DNA from: Aspidapion aeneum
Lineage: Eukaryota; Arthropoda; Insecta; Coleoptera; Brentidae
Reading direction: 5' to 3'
Assembly: GCA_963576565.1 (NCBI GenBank)
Contig: OY755046.1
Location: 50,400,786-50,464,785, forward strand
Length of the DNA: 64,000 nt
In this document: in pieces, positions 35,901-46,949 of the stretch
How positions within the stretch are numbered: position 1 is the first letter of the stretch
Layout: the number at the start of each line of letters is the position of its first letter
Program-made: the position numbers and the translations under genes
Notes under the pieces: model-generated
The model's input: the letters and a program-made list of their open reading frames with translations, nothing else
What the model was told of the DNA's origin: nothing
Databases searched by the model: none

Positions 35901-36695
35901 TTTAAAATTTTTTAAAAATGTTATAATGTAATTATTGTTTGTGTACAAATATATAGAGAATTTCTATTTCTACGAGAGTTCTAACATTTTTGAAACTCAA
36001 CATAAATTTTTGATTTTAGAAACTAAATTGATTATTATATGAGTGATCTTTATTTTTTTTCTAGATGACTTCAAGCCAGCTTCCGTGGATCCCAATAAAA
36101 AAGCCTCCTTAGACATTAGCCAAAACAACCAAGTGACAGTAACAGTGCCACATTTAGGTAAGTAACACTTATTTACAGTTTGTTAACTATTGCCTTCCTG
36201 TGTATAATTCCTTTACAAGAAGACACCTTGTCTACAGGGTATTTTAACGAAAAATGTAATAGTCATTTTTAGGTAAACCTTACTCCTTTATTCTGAATAG
36301 AAAAAGTATGTTGAGTGATATAGTTGAACCTCTATAATTCAAACCTGAAGGGACAACCAAAACAGTTCGAGTTATGGAGAGTTCAAGTTATAGAAACTCG
36401 AGTTACATAGGTTACAATACATGTAAAAAGTGCAGGGACCGCTGAAAAGGTTCGAGTTATAGAGGGGTTCGAGTTATAGAGGTTCGAGTTAGAGAGGTTC
36501 GACTGTACCTTGTTTTAAAGACATTTTGAATGTCTACAACTGTATAAATATTTATCGATTCGCGTTTGAAATATTTGCCTTCAAAGTTAGTATGGAGAGA
36601 TAAAAAACGTTTTTATGTACATTTGTGAGGTAAAAATAAAAAAATCCCGAAATATGTTGACCTATTTTTTTATTAAAGGAATAATTTTGATTGAC

Positions 36696-36736
<41 letters not shown>

Positions 36737-39700
36737 ATATTTTTCTTATTTTATTTTATTTTCTTGCTTCATGGTAAATTTGAAAATTTCAAATCGATAG
36801 ATTTTTGAAATTTATATCACGGTCGTAAACACATTCAAGACACCTTCAAAACAAGGTATCACTTGCCGAATAGTATCCATTTTCCAAACAAATTCGACGT
36901 TGTCGAAATTGTAGGGTTAGACACCATAAAAAAGCATAAATGACGTTTTTCGGAATCTTAAGTCAGTGTGTGGTTTTTCTGCATCTAGATGACTCCATAA
37001 TACTACAACTTGGTGCTTTTGTTAGTAAAATGTATAGTTTCTAAAATATAAATTTTCAAAGTTTCACTATGTGAGGCTCATAGGATTTGACACCCTAAAA
37101 CCGTAAAGGACATTTTTCGGAATCTCAAATCACTGTGTGGTTTTTTCCCATCTAGATGACCCGATAGTAGCTTTTGTTTGTGAAATGTATAGTTTATAAA
37201 ATATGAATGTTTAAAGTTTCACAATATGAAGCTCATGTAGATGGTCCGATAATCCACAACTCGGTGGTTTTGTGAGTAACATGAATAGTTTCTAAATTAT
37301 GAATTTTTAATGTTTTGCTTTATGAAGCTTTGGAGTAAGGATTTGATACACTAAAAAATTGAAAACGACGTTTTTTAGAATCACTGTGTTTTTTTTTTGC
37401 ATCTATATGACCCGATAATACTACAACCAGTGCTTTTGTCCGTAAAATGTATAGTTTATAAAATATAATTTTTCGAAAATTTCGTTATATGAAACGCTGT
37501 GGTTTTTCGCATCTAGATACCTCGAAATACCACAACTCGGTCTTTTGTTCATAAAATGTATAGTTGATAACGCAGATTAACAAAATGGGCTAGTGTACCT
37601 AAATTTAAATTTTTTGCAAAAGTTTACAAAGTTTTAAAAAAATCTTGTATATTTAGGCATTTATAACCTAAAAATTGAATTTTGTTTTTTCTGACCATGC
37701 ATATTTTACTTTTATTATCATTTCAGATGGTTCCGGCACTGCCCAAACAGTATTCAAGGGCTCCCAGAAACCATATACCAAGGAATGTGTATTGGTGATT
37801 GACCGAGTCACAGGAGAGATAACCTTAGAAAAATTGGCCTGCAATATTCAAGTAAAAAAGACCAGAAGTGAGATGAATCGGCCACCATTAAATCAAGGTA
37901 GGTTCTTGTTATTAATAATTTTATTAATGACATTACATTTTTATTTTGGTTTAAAATATTGTTATTGTTATGTATATCCTATACATTCCACACTTATTTG
38001 GTTTTACTACCTTATTTGTATGGTTAGTCATATAATTTTTAACAAATTTAAATGCAGAGTTTATCGGAGCATTAATATATTAAATATGTTTGAAATGAGA
38101 AAAAAATATACAGTACATAGTGACAGTTGTAAAAAAAGTGTCAATTGTGAAAAATGGGCAATGATCCATCATTTAATCAAGTTTTTCTTTCATCTTCCTG
38201 CGGCAAATAATACATTTATTAACAATTATAACAAATTACTCTGTATATGATAAGCAAAGTCAGTCCCGCTTAATGTATTATATCGAGGCAATTTATTCGC
38301 GCCGCCTTTTTATCGTCGCGCGCGTTTTGCTATCTTTACCTGCACAGTTAGATCACATACCTTGTCTCACAAACTCCTGATTTTTAAATTAAAGAATTGA
38401 TTGGAAACAGCCGGTATAATGTACTAACGAAAAGAGCTAAGCTCTTGACTTATTTTATAATAATAAATGTATACATAGATCGGCAAATGCTTCATTACTG
38501 ATCTATAGTATGTTAAAATTTATCGTGTGCTTAAAATATTTTGCCGTGTGTCGCTGGTGGATTCTAAAATAAATAAAAAATGTTGTATTTTTTATTGACT
38601 CTTTGCTGTCTTGTAATTTTTTAACTATTTAATTTGCTATCGTTTTTGGAAAAAAATAATTTGTTTTGTATTTTGCTAGATTTTTAAGAAAAAAAGTTAA
38701 GATCTGAATTTGTTTCAAATGAAAAAATTTTATCTTTCAGGAGCGCACCACAAAAAAATTGAACAAGGAAAATATCTCCCTGTAGATTCTAATTATTATT
38801 TTTGGCTCTGGAACGAAATAGCGATGTACAAAATAGCGAGTATTAAAATAGTGGTATCGAAATAGCGACAATCAAAATAGCGATGTAATGAAAGGGCGAC
38901 TATTAAAATATCGATGTAACAAAATAGCGATGTAACAAAATAGCGATTGTAACGAAATAGCGATGTAACAAAATAGCGACTATCAAAATAGCGACTATCA
39001 AAATAGCGATGTAACGAAATAGCGACTATCAAAATAGCGATGTAACAAAATAGCGACTTTCAAAATAGCGATATTTCTTGGCATATAGCTCGACTAAAGG
39101 GTTTCTTTCTAAGAAATTTTTTCAAAAAAAAAACTTTCCTGACTTCCTTCCCGGGATCCTAGAGGGTGTGAATCCGAACCGAACCGAACTGAACCCAACT
39201 GTACCAAACCGAACCAGCATATTTAAAAAAAACTCTCCAGACTTCTTTTCCGGAATCCTAGAGAGTATGAATCCAAACGGAACCGAATTCGGTTCAACCG
39301 AACCGAATTCGGTTCAGATCGGTTCGGTTCGGATTCACACCCTCTAGGATCCCGAAAAAGAATCAGGGATGTTTTTTTTTTTGGAAAAAATAAGCTGGTA
39401 TAGTCCAAATACCGCAGGAAATAATAGCGCATTTCGGTTCGTTTCGGTTTGGATTGGTTTGATTAGATTCGGTTTGGTTTGATTCGGTATTTTGATACAT
39501 CGCCATTTTGAAACATCGCTATTTTGATACATCGCTATTTTGATACATCGCTATTTTGATACATCGCTATTTAAATACATCGCTATTTTGATTGTCGCTA
39601 TTTTGGTTGTCGCTATTTTGATACATCGCTATTTTGATATGTCTCTGTTTTGTTACAAACGCTATTTTGATACATTGCTATTTTGATAGTCGCTCTTTCA

Positions 39701-42700
39701 TTACATCGCTATTTTGATAGTCGCTATTTCATTACTCGCTATTTCGTACGTCGCTATTTTGAACATCGCTATTTCGTTCCAGAGCCATTATTTTTTTATT
39801 ATGCTCAGTGACGTACGCCCTGTAGCCTAATTTAGATTCCAAGTTTGAGCAAAATATCACAAAAACTGCAAGACCTATAAAATGAAACTCTCTCACTATG
39901 TAGATCGGTAACAAGGTGTTTCTAAATCTTTTAATTTTCAAATAAGCCAAAAAACTACGTCTTTGTAATTGTATAGTCGGGGACTTTTTAAATTGCCGCC
40001 CTGGAAAATAACAAAAATTCCTACTTGAAATTCGGAAAAGTATTTTGAACCAAAATAAAAAAATTGTGAACCTTACCTCTGTCTGTATACATATATATTT
40101 AACTATTTATTTTTTTTGATTTCTTTAACTGATTAATTTTGACAGAAAAAAATAAAACAGCAATTTAAAAAGTCCCCGACTGTACATGACATTAAGGAAA
40201 AACCTGTATAATTTTAAGTACCTGATTGTCTTAATAATAAAAATATATACCCAAACATACTACTCATGTTAGTTTCAATTTAATTTTTACTTGCCCAATT
40301 TTTTTGTTTTTGTAAGAGCTGGTGGACAAATAATACAAAGAAAAGCAACACTTTTTTATTTTGCATTATTTCGTTTCTATTGATAATTTTTTAAACCTCT
40401 CTAAACATATATTTTAAATCATACTATATTAATTGTCTATACTGTTAAAAACAAACAAAATCAATTTTGAATTTTGTTTGTTTTTAAGAGATCTTGTTGT
40501 TTGGGATATTTTCCTGTGTTGCGGTTCCCAAGCCCTGATGATAAACGTTTAATTCGAAACGCGTAAGCTATAAATTCTCTAACCTACCCTATCAGGATTA
40601 TGCCCCTTCTTGAGAGTAGCTTAGACTTTAATTTGAGTAGCTTTTGTTTTGTTTTGCAGACAGGTTGAATCAGCAATCATCTAGCAGTAACGGTAAAAGC
40701 TCAAATAGCCTAACTGATCGTTCAGCCACGCCTCCAACAGTAGGACATAGGGTAAGAGAGCTTTTAAAGGCAACATTGCAAGTCTAAACTTAACACTAAA
40801 TTTACATTTGAAACCTCACTTCGAAAGAAATTACTTGCAAGTTTATTCCAAAAATTAAGACCAGGCTTTTTTAAATAGAAACTTTATTTTATTTCTATCC
40901 ATTCATTCCATTTTTTTAATAGGTTTCGAATAAGACGAGAGTGACTTCAGGAAGTCGTCGTCCTGACCGGCCTATAACTCAACTAGTGCCCAAGCATTCA
41001 CCTCTGAGGGCAAGCCCCAATCCCAACCAGAGGAGTCCTGTAGGAAGGTCAAGTCTTCCCAACAATGAGTAAGTGAAAATGTGTTAAAAAAATATTGCGC
41101 AAAAAAATACTTTGCAAAAAAATGCAGAGCAGGCGCCTCTCAGTACGCAATGACAAACTTCTGGGAAGTAGGAACGGGTTGCAGACCAACAAGAGCATTA
41201 GTAAACCGATTAAGCATGACTAGACATAGATTCAAATACCAAATTGCAAATAATGCAAGGACCTAAAACCATAAACAACAAGTGAAAGTAAAGAAAGAAA
41301 AATCAGATAAAAGTTGTCCTCGGCCGGGACTCGAACCCGCAGGCAAGAAATTCCGGGTTCGAGTCCCGGCCGAGCACAACTTTTTTCTGATTTTTCTTTT
41401 TTTAATTTCACTTGTTGTTTATAGACATAGATTGTTGTTAGAAAGGACTATTAATAAGAAGATAACCAAGACGTGACCCTCTCATCAAAAAGCACATAAG
41501 AGGTATAGGAGTGAAGAGCAACCCTATCGGTACAGCCTGTCAACAGGAAGAAGAATCTGATGATTCTCATCGTCGGATGTAAGGCCTACTCAAAGATAAG
41601 ACAACAGGCACCAACCGTGAATGAGGAATAGCTGCACATAAAATGGGCCGACATAAAGAAAGGCCCAATTAATAACCTCGACATCGATTGGAAGTGCAGA
41701 GAGTGGGTTAAGGATAGAGCTTGGGTATGGCAAATAGGGCTTACTTGCCGGACCTAGTGATCTCCCATCAATACTACTACATCTAGGAAAAACTTTGTTG
41801 TAAATGGCTTTTATATTGATTGCAGTTCCTACAACCCCAGCACACTTGCCAGCTTGCCGATGATTGGCATGGACGATTTCGGCGCAGACGCGGCTCCTGC
41901 GCCATCACAGCAAAACAGCAACAGTCGACTAGAGGCGCCCTCTGTAGCCAATAAGCCGTCCTTATCGCCAGTTCGTAGCGACATTGAAAATGGGGTGAGT
42001 GTAATGTACTACGTCACCAAAAACCAAAGTATTTTCTTTGCATCCACCCCTACAAGCCACGAATCTAAACCTTTTAGTACTGTACCACTTTTGCTGCATT
42101 TTACCTGTATTAAAATATGATTATTTGTTTTTAAACAACTTAAGTAATTAGCAAGTATTTAACTGTAGATTGTATTTTTAAATTTTGTTAAAAATTTCGT
42201 CGAGTGGCGGTATTGGGTACAGAGTTTTTGGAAATTATTGATTAACAGTGTCTTTATAATCAGTGCAAAGTCGAATTTTTGAATTTGATTTTCAGAATGG
42301 AATAATTTGTTGTATTTCTTATAGATTTTTTAAAGTATTTTTTATTTTCCCAGTTTAGTTAATTTGTATATTAGATTTCTATCAACAACTTTAACAGCAA
42401 TTGTTTGGCGAATGGAAATGTACGTTTTTTTATTGATCTACTCATATCGTTGTAACTAACCTAAACATTTTAAGTACTACTACCCATTTCAAAAACCTTT
42501 TCTTGATATATTAAACATTTCAACAGGTTGGCACAATTAGCGATTCGTCTTCTTCGAGTAGCGATAGCGATTCAGATAGTGACAACGAGAAATCTGACAA
42601 CAACGCTAGCTCTAACGCCAAACCGACGACCAATGGATATTCGAACAGCAATGGTTCAGTGAGTATTAAAACTTTTGATAAAAATCAGCACCAAAAACTA

Positions 42701-43016
42701 ATAAAACTAATAACCTAATTGTAGACAGAGCATCTCATTCATATACTTGTTTTGAAAAACAGAGATGACAGGTTACATCAAAACATCCTCTCACGCGGCG
42801 TTGTCTAATCGTTTGTTTACCCAGCTCACCTAAGCTGTCTTGATAATGTTTTCTTCTCTTTTTGCTCGCAAAAAAAACTTATTTTTTTAAATTTTTATCG
42901 GCTTAGTCATCTTTTTCTAAATTTTAAATTTGAATTTTCAGATGAAAGCAAACAACGCGAACTTCTTAAACGAGGATCTCTGCCTGTCTGAGTCGGGTTC
43001 TGAATCTGACGACTAA
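32967..43016 (+). CDS. Eaf: ELL-associated factor, RNA polymerase II elongation cofactor (8 coding exons)
   Basis: EAF proteins bind ELL and stimulate transcription elongation in little-elongation-complex and super-elongation-complex assemblies in the nucleus. Exons: 32967-33063, 36065-36157, 37727-37897, 40660-40751, 40923-41068, 41826-41994, 42527-42658, 42942-43016. Total 975 bp, 324 aa, all splice sites GT..AG and in phase. The ELL-binding EAF N-terminal domain covers about residues 1-120 (LGNEVRELKIGQSF, STAFHTVKYDFKPASVD, VTVTVPHL, ITLEKLACNIQVKKTRSE). A serine-rich linker follows, then an acidic serine tract at about 261-277 and a tail LNEDLCLSESGSESDD that matches the conserved transactivation end of animal EAFs. 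The start is ATG 32967; an in-frame upstream GTG at 32937 was not used. It is divergent from dsh. A good donor at 43066 (TATG|GTAAGT) after the stop hints at a 3' UTR intron, not proven. Confidence 0.95.
33086..33230. mobile_element. Tc1/mariner-type MITE, short copy, just inside Eaf intron 1
   Basis: Starts CAGTCACAGACTTTTTAAATTGC and ends with a decayed complement (AATTTAACAAGTTTCTGACTA), flanked by TA (33084-33085, 33231-33232). Same family as 39974-40192. It begins only 23 bases after the exon 1 donor. Confidence 0.65.
33366..34228 (+). mobile_element. hAT-like non-autonomous DNA transposon with 8-bp target duplication
   Basis: TIR CAGCGTTGCCAGGTC begins at 33366 and its complement ends at 34228. 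TTACTTGA is duplicated on both sides (33358-33365, 34229-34236). Sub-terminal repeats of TCTACTG(A/C)TTTTT face each other inside both ends. Eight-base target duplications and CAG..CTG ends fit the hAT superfamily. No transposase reading frame is present in the 863 bp. It sits inside another inverted-repeat element in Eaf intron 1. Confidence 0.85.
34587..35454. repeat. ~435-bp tandem duplication
   Basis: Units 34587-35023 (437 bp) and 35024-35454 (431 bp) are nearly identical; the second lacks six bases of an ATTAAT repeat. Both contain CGACTTAACCGATTTTAATA, a phrase seen in many insect repeats. High identity implies a recent event inside long-TIR element copy B. Confidence 0.85.
36330..36500. 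repeat. TTCGAGTTATAGAGG repeat
   Basis: About eight units of TTCGAGTTATAGAGG-like sequence. A fragment with the same lead-in (GGTTGTCCCTTTAAGTTCGAGTTATAG) occurs at 59620-59660. Eaf intron 2. Confidence 0.75.
36506..36870. repeat. Inverted-repeat element with (TA)n inside
   Basis: ACCTTGTTTTAAAGACATTTTGAATGT at the left is matched inverted near 36830-36865 (ACATTCAAGACACC..AAAACAAGGTATCAC). A (TA)n run lies at 36699-36733. Eaf intron 2. Confidence 0.6.
36890..37575. repeat. Diverged tandem array, units ~85-170 bp
   Basis: The phrases GCATCTAGATGAC(C/T)C, ATAATACTACAAC, TTTTGTTAGTAAAATGTATAGTTT and ATGAAGCTC recur in the same order starting near 36985, 37150, 37235, 37402 and 37509. Unit lengths vary and identity is moderate, so it is an old array. 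Eaf intron 2. Confidence 0.7.
38803..39787. mobile_element. Fold-back element with AATAGCGA minisatellite arms
   Basis: Begins TGGCTCTGGAACGAAATAGC and ends with the complement CTATTTCGTTCCAGAGCCA. TTATTTT is duplicated outside both ends (38796-38802, 39788-39794). Each arm is a ~270-bp run of ~14-18-bp units of the form AAAATAGCGA(T/C)GTAAC or ..CTATC. The centre (39100-39490) is itself an inverted repeat containing GGTTCGGTTCGG-type runs and CCTAGAG..GTG. No open frame of interest. Eaf intron 3. Confidence 0.8.
39974..40192. mobile_element. Tc1/mariner-type MITE with ~24-bp TIR
   Basis: TAGTCGGGGACTTTTTAAAT at the left is matched by its complement ending GTCCCCGACTG at 40192. TA flanks both ends (39972-39973, 40193-40194). 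219 bp, no coding capacity. The interior shares GTCTGTATACATA and CCTA(C/T)TTGAAATT with the shorter copy at 33086-33230. Eaf intron 3. Confidence 0.8.
40530..40640. repeat. Dispersed repeat fragment (shared with 53100-53320)
   Basis: Contains CCCTGATGATAAACG..TTCGAAACGCGTAAGC and CTTCTTGAGAGTAG..TAGACTTTAAT. Both phrases recur in order at 53140-53310 (CCCTGAAGACGACATTTGTC..GAAACCCGTAGGC, CTTCTTGAGAATAG). Class unknown, possibly the end of a retroelement. Eaf intron 3. Confidence 0.5.
41233..41421. mobile_element. SINE-like hairpin with tRNA T-arm sequence, 12-bp target duplication
   Basis: Two ~69-bp arms (41271-41339 and 41353-41421) are near-perfect inverted copies around a 13-bp loop. 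Each contains a tRNA T-arm with box B (GGGTTCGAGTCCCGG). TAGACATAGATT occurs directly on both sides (41221-41232, 41422-41433), suggesting a 12-bp target duplication from target-primed insertion. Eaf intron 5. Confidence 0.7.
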
Positions 43017-45224
43017 GCACCGGTCATTACCAGCTTGAATACCAGACGTGGAGATACTATTTATGGTAAGTATTTTTACTTTTTGAAATTTCTAAATATA
43101 CAGCGTTTAATCTAACCATTGGAGAGAGAGAGAGTGCATTTTGTCTCTGTCTCTGATGAACTACCTTTTTTTACGGATGTACAGAAAAGACTGATGTCTT
43201 TAAATTACGTTTTATATACAAAAAAGCACGATTTTGAAGAGGCATGGTAAAATTAATAAACTGACTATAAAACATTTTACTAAAATTTTGCATGTAGTTT
43301 GTTAATGCTAGGGTTTGCTGTTATGTTTTCCATTGCTTGTTTGGTGTTATTCAAAAGTTGGGCGTTTTGATGTAAATATGTGGTTCATTCTGTTCTTTTC
43401 TTATTTTGCATTGTTGCCTTGTTTCTAATTTGGGGCTTGGATACGAAACTATCTGGTATGTTGAGATGTATGGACAGTATGAAGTTTAATCAGTCCGGAA
43501 TTCTCATTCTTGTGAGATACTAGGGCTAAACGTATGGTTGTTTAAATGTAAATGTCTGCTGTATTCTGCAATTTCATGTAATTTCATTTGTCTTGGTTTT
43601 ACACTGTTGCCTTATTTCCATTTTGAAGTATGAATGCTAAGCACTGTCAAATGGTTTCTTAGAGATGTATGGATTGCATGTAGCTTTGTCATTTTGATTG
43701 TTTGTACGAATAAATTATTCAGTTTTCTCGTGGTTTTTATAGCTCTGCTTGCTTTTGCACTGTTGTATTTGTTTGTGGTTATTAGCTTGCTTACTTTTGT
43801 GTGTACCGAGTGACACAGAACTTATGATTCAGAGTGAATCTAGATTCCTTGTATCAAAATATTGATATTTAGCGACACTAACCTAAGTTATAATAACCAA
43901 TATTCTTACACGAAGTTTTTTAATTTAGCTTTTTTGGGACGAAGAATTTGATTTTGATAAAAGAAGTGTAATTTTTTGTTTCTTAAAGTCCTTCTGTTTT
44001 TTTTTAAATCATCTCTTTTTTTTAGATTAGATTTTATTAAGTAATAAATCAATTTAAATATCTACAGGTTAATTTATTTCTAACTTTGGTTGTAATTTGA
44101 ATCGATTTTTGCATAAAAACGATTAAAAATAATACTGAGAGTTAAGCAGAGAGCGCCAGGTTTAATTTAAATTACAATCATCGGAACTAATACCACAAGT
44201 CTTTAAAAATTACTGATAGTTTTTATGAAAGCAATAAGCTCAAATAAAAATTATCCGTTTAATTTTTAAGAACGAGGACCATTGTTTCAGGGCCTTATAC
44301 AACTCACTGGTTCAAACACTTTTTTGTTTACTTTTACCTGTTTTGTTTTAATTAGATTTACGTCAGTTTTTATTCTGTCATTCTAAAATTGATTAATAAC
44401 GTCAAAAATTTTGAGATTTCTTGACTGAAGATTCTGATGTGTATGTCATAAAAATGTGGAAATACCGCTGTAATTCCTAAATATCCTATGAATTCGATAC
44501 CCGTTGACCGATAACACTCATGCATTGTTTTTTTAATACTCGAAGGTAATATATATAATATCAAGTGCTTCTAGATTTTCCAGAAAATATGGAAAAACGA
44601 GTTGACAGTTGACTCGCTCGTAGTTAACAAAAAATAGCTTGAAAACGAGTTTTTTAAATTTCCCATGTATCATAACTGCATAGAAAATCAACATTTTTTT
44701 ATTGTTTTGCCATTAACTATTTTTTTTTCCACTTTTGTCTTTGAAATCAGTTGTTATCATTGGCTTAAAATGACAGGAGAAAAATAATTAACAAAATAAC
44801 ATTTCTTATCAAAAAAATCAAATTTCTTATCAACAGAATCAAATTTCTTGTTCCAAAAACCTCCAATTACTAAATGATATGCAAAAATATTGGTCTGCAA
44901 ATAAGTTAATTAGAAAAACAAAAGTCAAAAAATATCTAGGTCCTGACAACTTTTTATAGTCATAATCTTTTTATCAAGGAATCTACATTTAGTATTACTA
45001 TGTACCCATAGTTGTGGATCACTCTAGAATGATTTTTACTTTTAGTAAGGCAATTGTGATCTGATAGGGACCTTATTTGCGTTGTTTCAGGAGGGGTCGT
45101 CTATTTGTACTGCCTTAAGGAATACTTGATGCAACGTTAAGTATGTTACTTAAATTAGGATAGGAAGCCAAGTGAGTGTAAGAAAATGACAATTTTTGGC
45201 GGTAGTGTGTGCAAAAACTGCCGC
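43017..45224. other. Eaf 3' UTR and intergenic DNA
   Basis: The Eaf 3' UTR must start here; its end is not determined. A strong donor at 43066 suggests possible 3' UTR splicing. No further gene recognised up to the repeats at 45225. Confidence 0.5.
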
Positions 45225-45550
45225 CAATCATAGATATAGAAAAATAAATAGATCACGCTTCGACTACTGCATAGCCTCGCGACGGAATGTTGGGCGCCAT
45301 CTATGTCACTATGGTGAACAAGGAAAGTACAAGCCACCACCCCTAGAGGTCGCGTTGAACAAGCAGCAGAACTTCCCTAGCGCATTCGCCAAAAGTTTAA
45401 CTTTAACTAATTGAGATCAATGGTTTCAAGGTTTTACCATGAATTAAGTTCACAATCTGTGAAAAACTGGTGGATTTCTTACCAGTTCGACCAGTTTGTG
45501 CAGGTTCAATCAGAATTCTATTTATTTTTCTATATCTATGCCGCCAATGC
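45225..45550. repeat. Possible ~320-bp inverted-repeat element
   Basis: ATAGATATAGAAAAATAAATAG (45230-45251) is exactly complementary to 45518-45539, and GCCGCCAAT lies beside both. The interior has no recognised coding. Between Eaf and the zinc-finger cluster. Confidence 0.55.
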
Positions 45551-45629
45551 GATATTTTAAATTAATAAAATGGTGACTTCGAAAAAATAATTTAGCAAGA
45601 ATACCTAGCCACAATTTAACAATACTTTT

Positions 45630-46215
45630 AGATCAGTACAAATAATTAATAACTGCATAAACACTGTTGGAAATGAAAGGAAATGTACCGCGGGCCACGG
45701 GAAATATAAATTAGACTTGGTCCGAGTTATCAAGGTGCAATATGGTGAACTTTAGGGGTGGGTAATGGTTTTTCACATTTTTCATCGAAACCGGATCCCC
45801 TATTGAAAAAAGTTAAATACCAAAGTTATAGGTAATAAAGAGGTCTACAACTTTAGTATTATTAACCATATTTTTACATAACCTAAAATTTTTGGAGACA
45901 TAATCTAAAAAACCAGTTTATTTCCGTTTTTATTTTTATCTTTTGTTTTTCATAAAAATTGGTGAAGACATACCCTTGTAAATGTAATAAAAGTTACAAT
46001 GTGCTAAGGGCATAAAGGTTATACTAAATTTCGCGATCAACAAAATTGAGGGAGATAAAAAGCATTATCAACCCCTAAAAGTTAACTCCATTTCACAGTT
46101 AAAACTCGGATCGTGTCTAATTTATATTTCCTATTGGCTGCGATACATTTTCTTTTATTTCCAATAGTTTTACTGTTATTTTTTTTTCATCTTTTAAAGG
46201 TCTATAGCCACAACT
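45630..46215. mobile_element. Long-TIR non-autonomous element, copy C
   Basis: The left arm has TTGGAAATGAAAGGAAATGT, GGTCCGAGTTATCAAGGTG and GTGAACTTTAGGGGTGGGTA; the right arm (about 46070-46215) is the complement, with CCCCTAAAAGTTAACTCC, AACTCGGATCGTGTC and TTGGCTGCGATACATTTTC. The interior shares AAAAGTTAAATACCAAAG with copies A and B. No coding capacity. Confidence 0.65.
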
Positions 46216-46949
46216 CACTACTTTTATTAAAAAAAAAGAAAAAATGTCCATAAAATCTTTTTAGATGTTGCTAAATCAATTTTTCTTAATCATACTCTAG
46301 CATAATATATTCTTAAACCTATTTTAATAAATAATAATAATTTGTAAAAAATAGGCATATATTTACGTATTTAAAATATACCAAACAGCAAATGAAACTT
46401 AAAAAAATAGTTCAATTTATTATTTTACTGAAAAACTACATTAGACATGTTTTACCTAAAAACAATATTTTTAAAATTAATAATACTTAAAGTATCACTC
46501 ACCCTTGACATGTCATACATACAGGGTCTCTACCTTTTGGTTGCATTTCGCTAGAAGCTTGATATGTTATAGAACTTGTCGTCCTTTTCAATGTTTAATT
46601 GATCTCTAGCATAGACTAAAATGTCGGTTGGAAAATAATACAATAATAAAAAATTAGTGATTAATGATTATTTTAAAAATCTTCATAACAAAAATAATCC
46701 ATGTGATGAAGTTCATTTAAACATTGCACAAGGTCTAAAACATATCAAGCTCTCAGCAAAATCCAACCAGAACTCAACGGCCATGTAAAGTGTGTATCGT
46801 CCTTTAATCGGTTTAACATAACCTTCATTGCTACAGCAGGTACACGAGTACGGTTTTTCTCCGCTGTGGGCGTTAGGTGGCGCTGCAGTTTGCTGTTGCC
46901 ATACTAGGCTTGGGACAGATGTGACATAGGAATTTGCGCTTTCTTATTA

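Noticed and set aside
38796..39532. Open frames with RYFDSRYFV or PNRTEPN repeats
   Set aside because: Translations of the fold-back minisatellite; no sign of selection.
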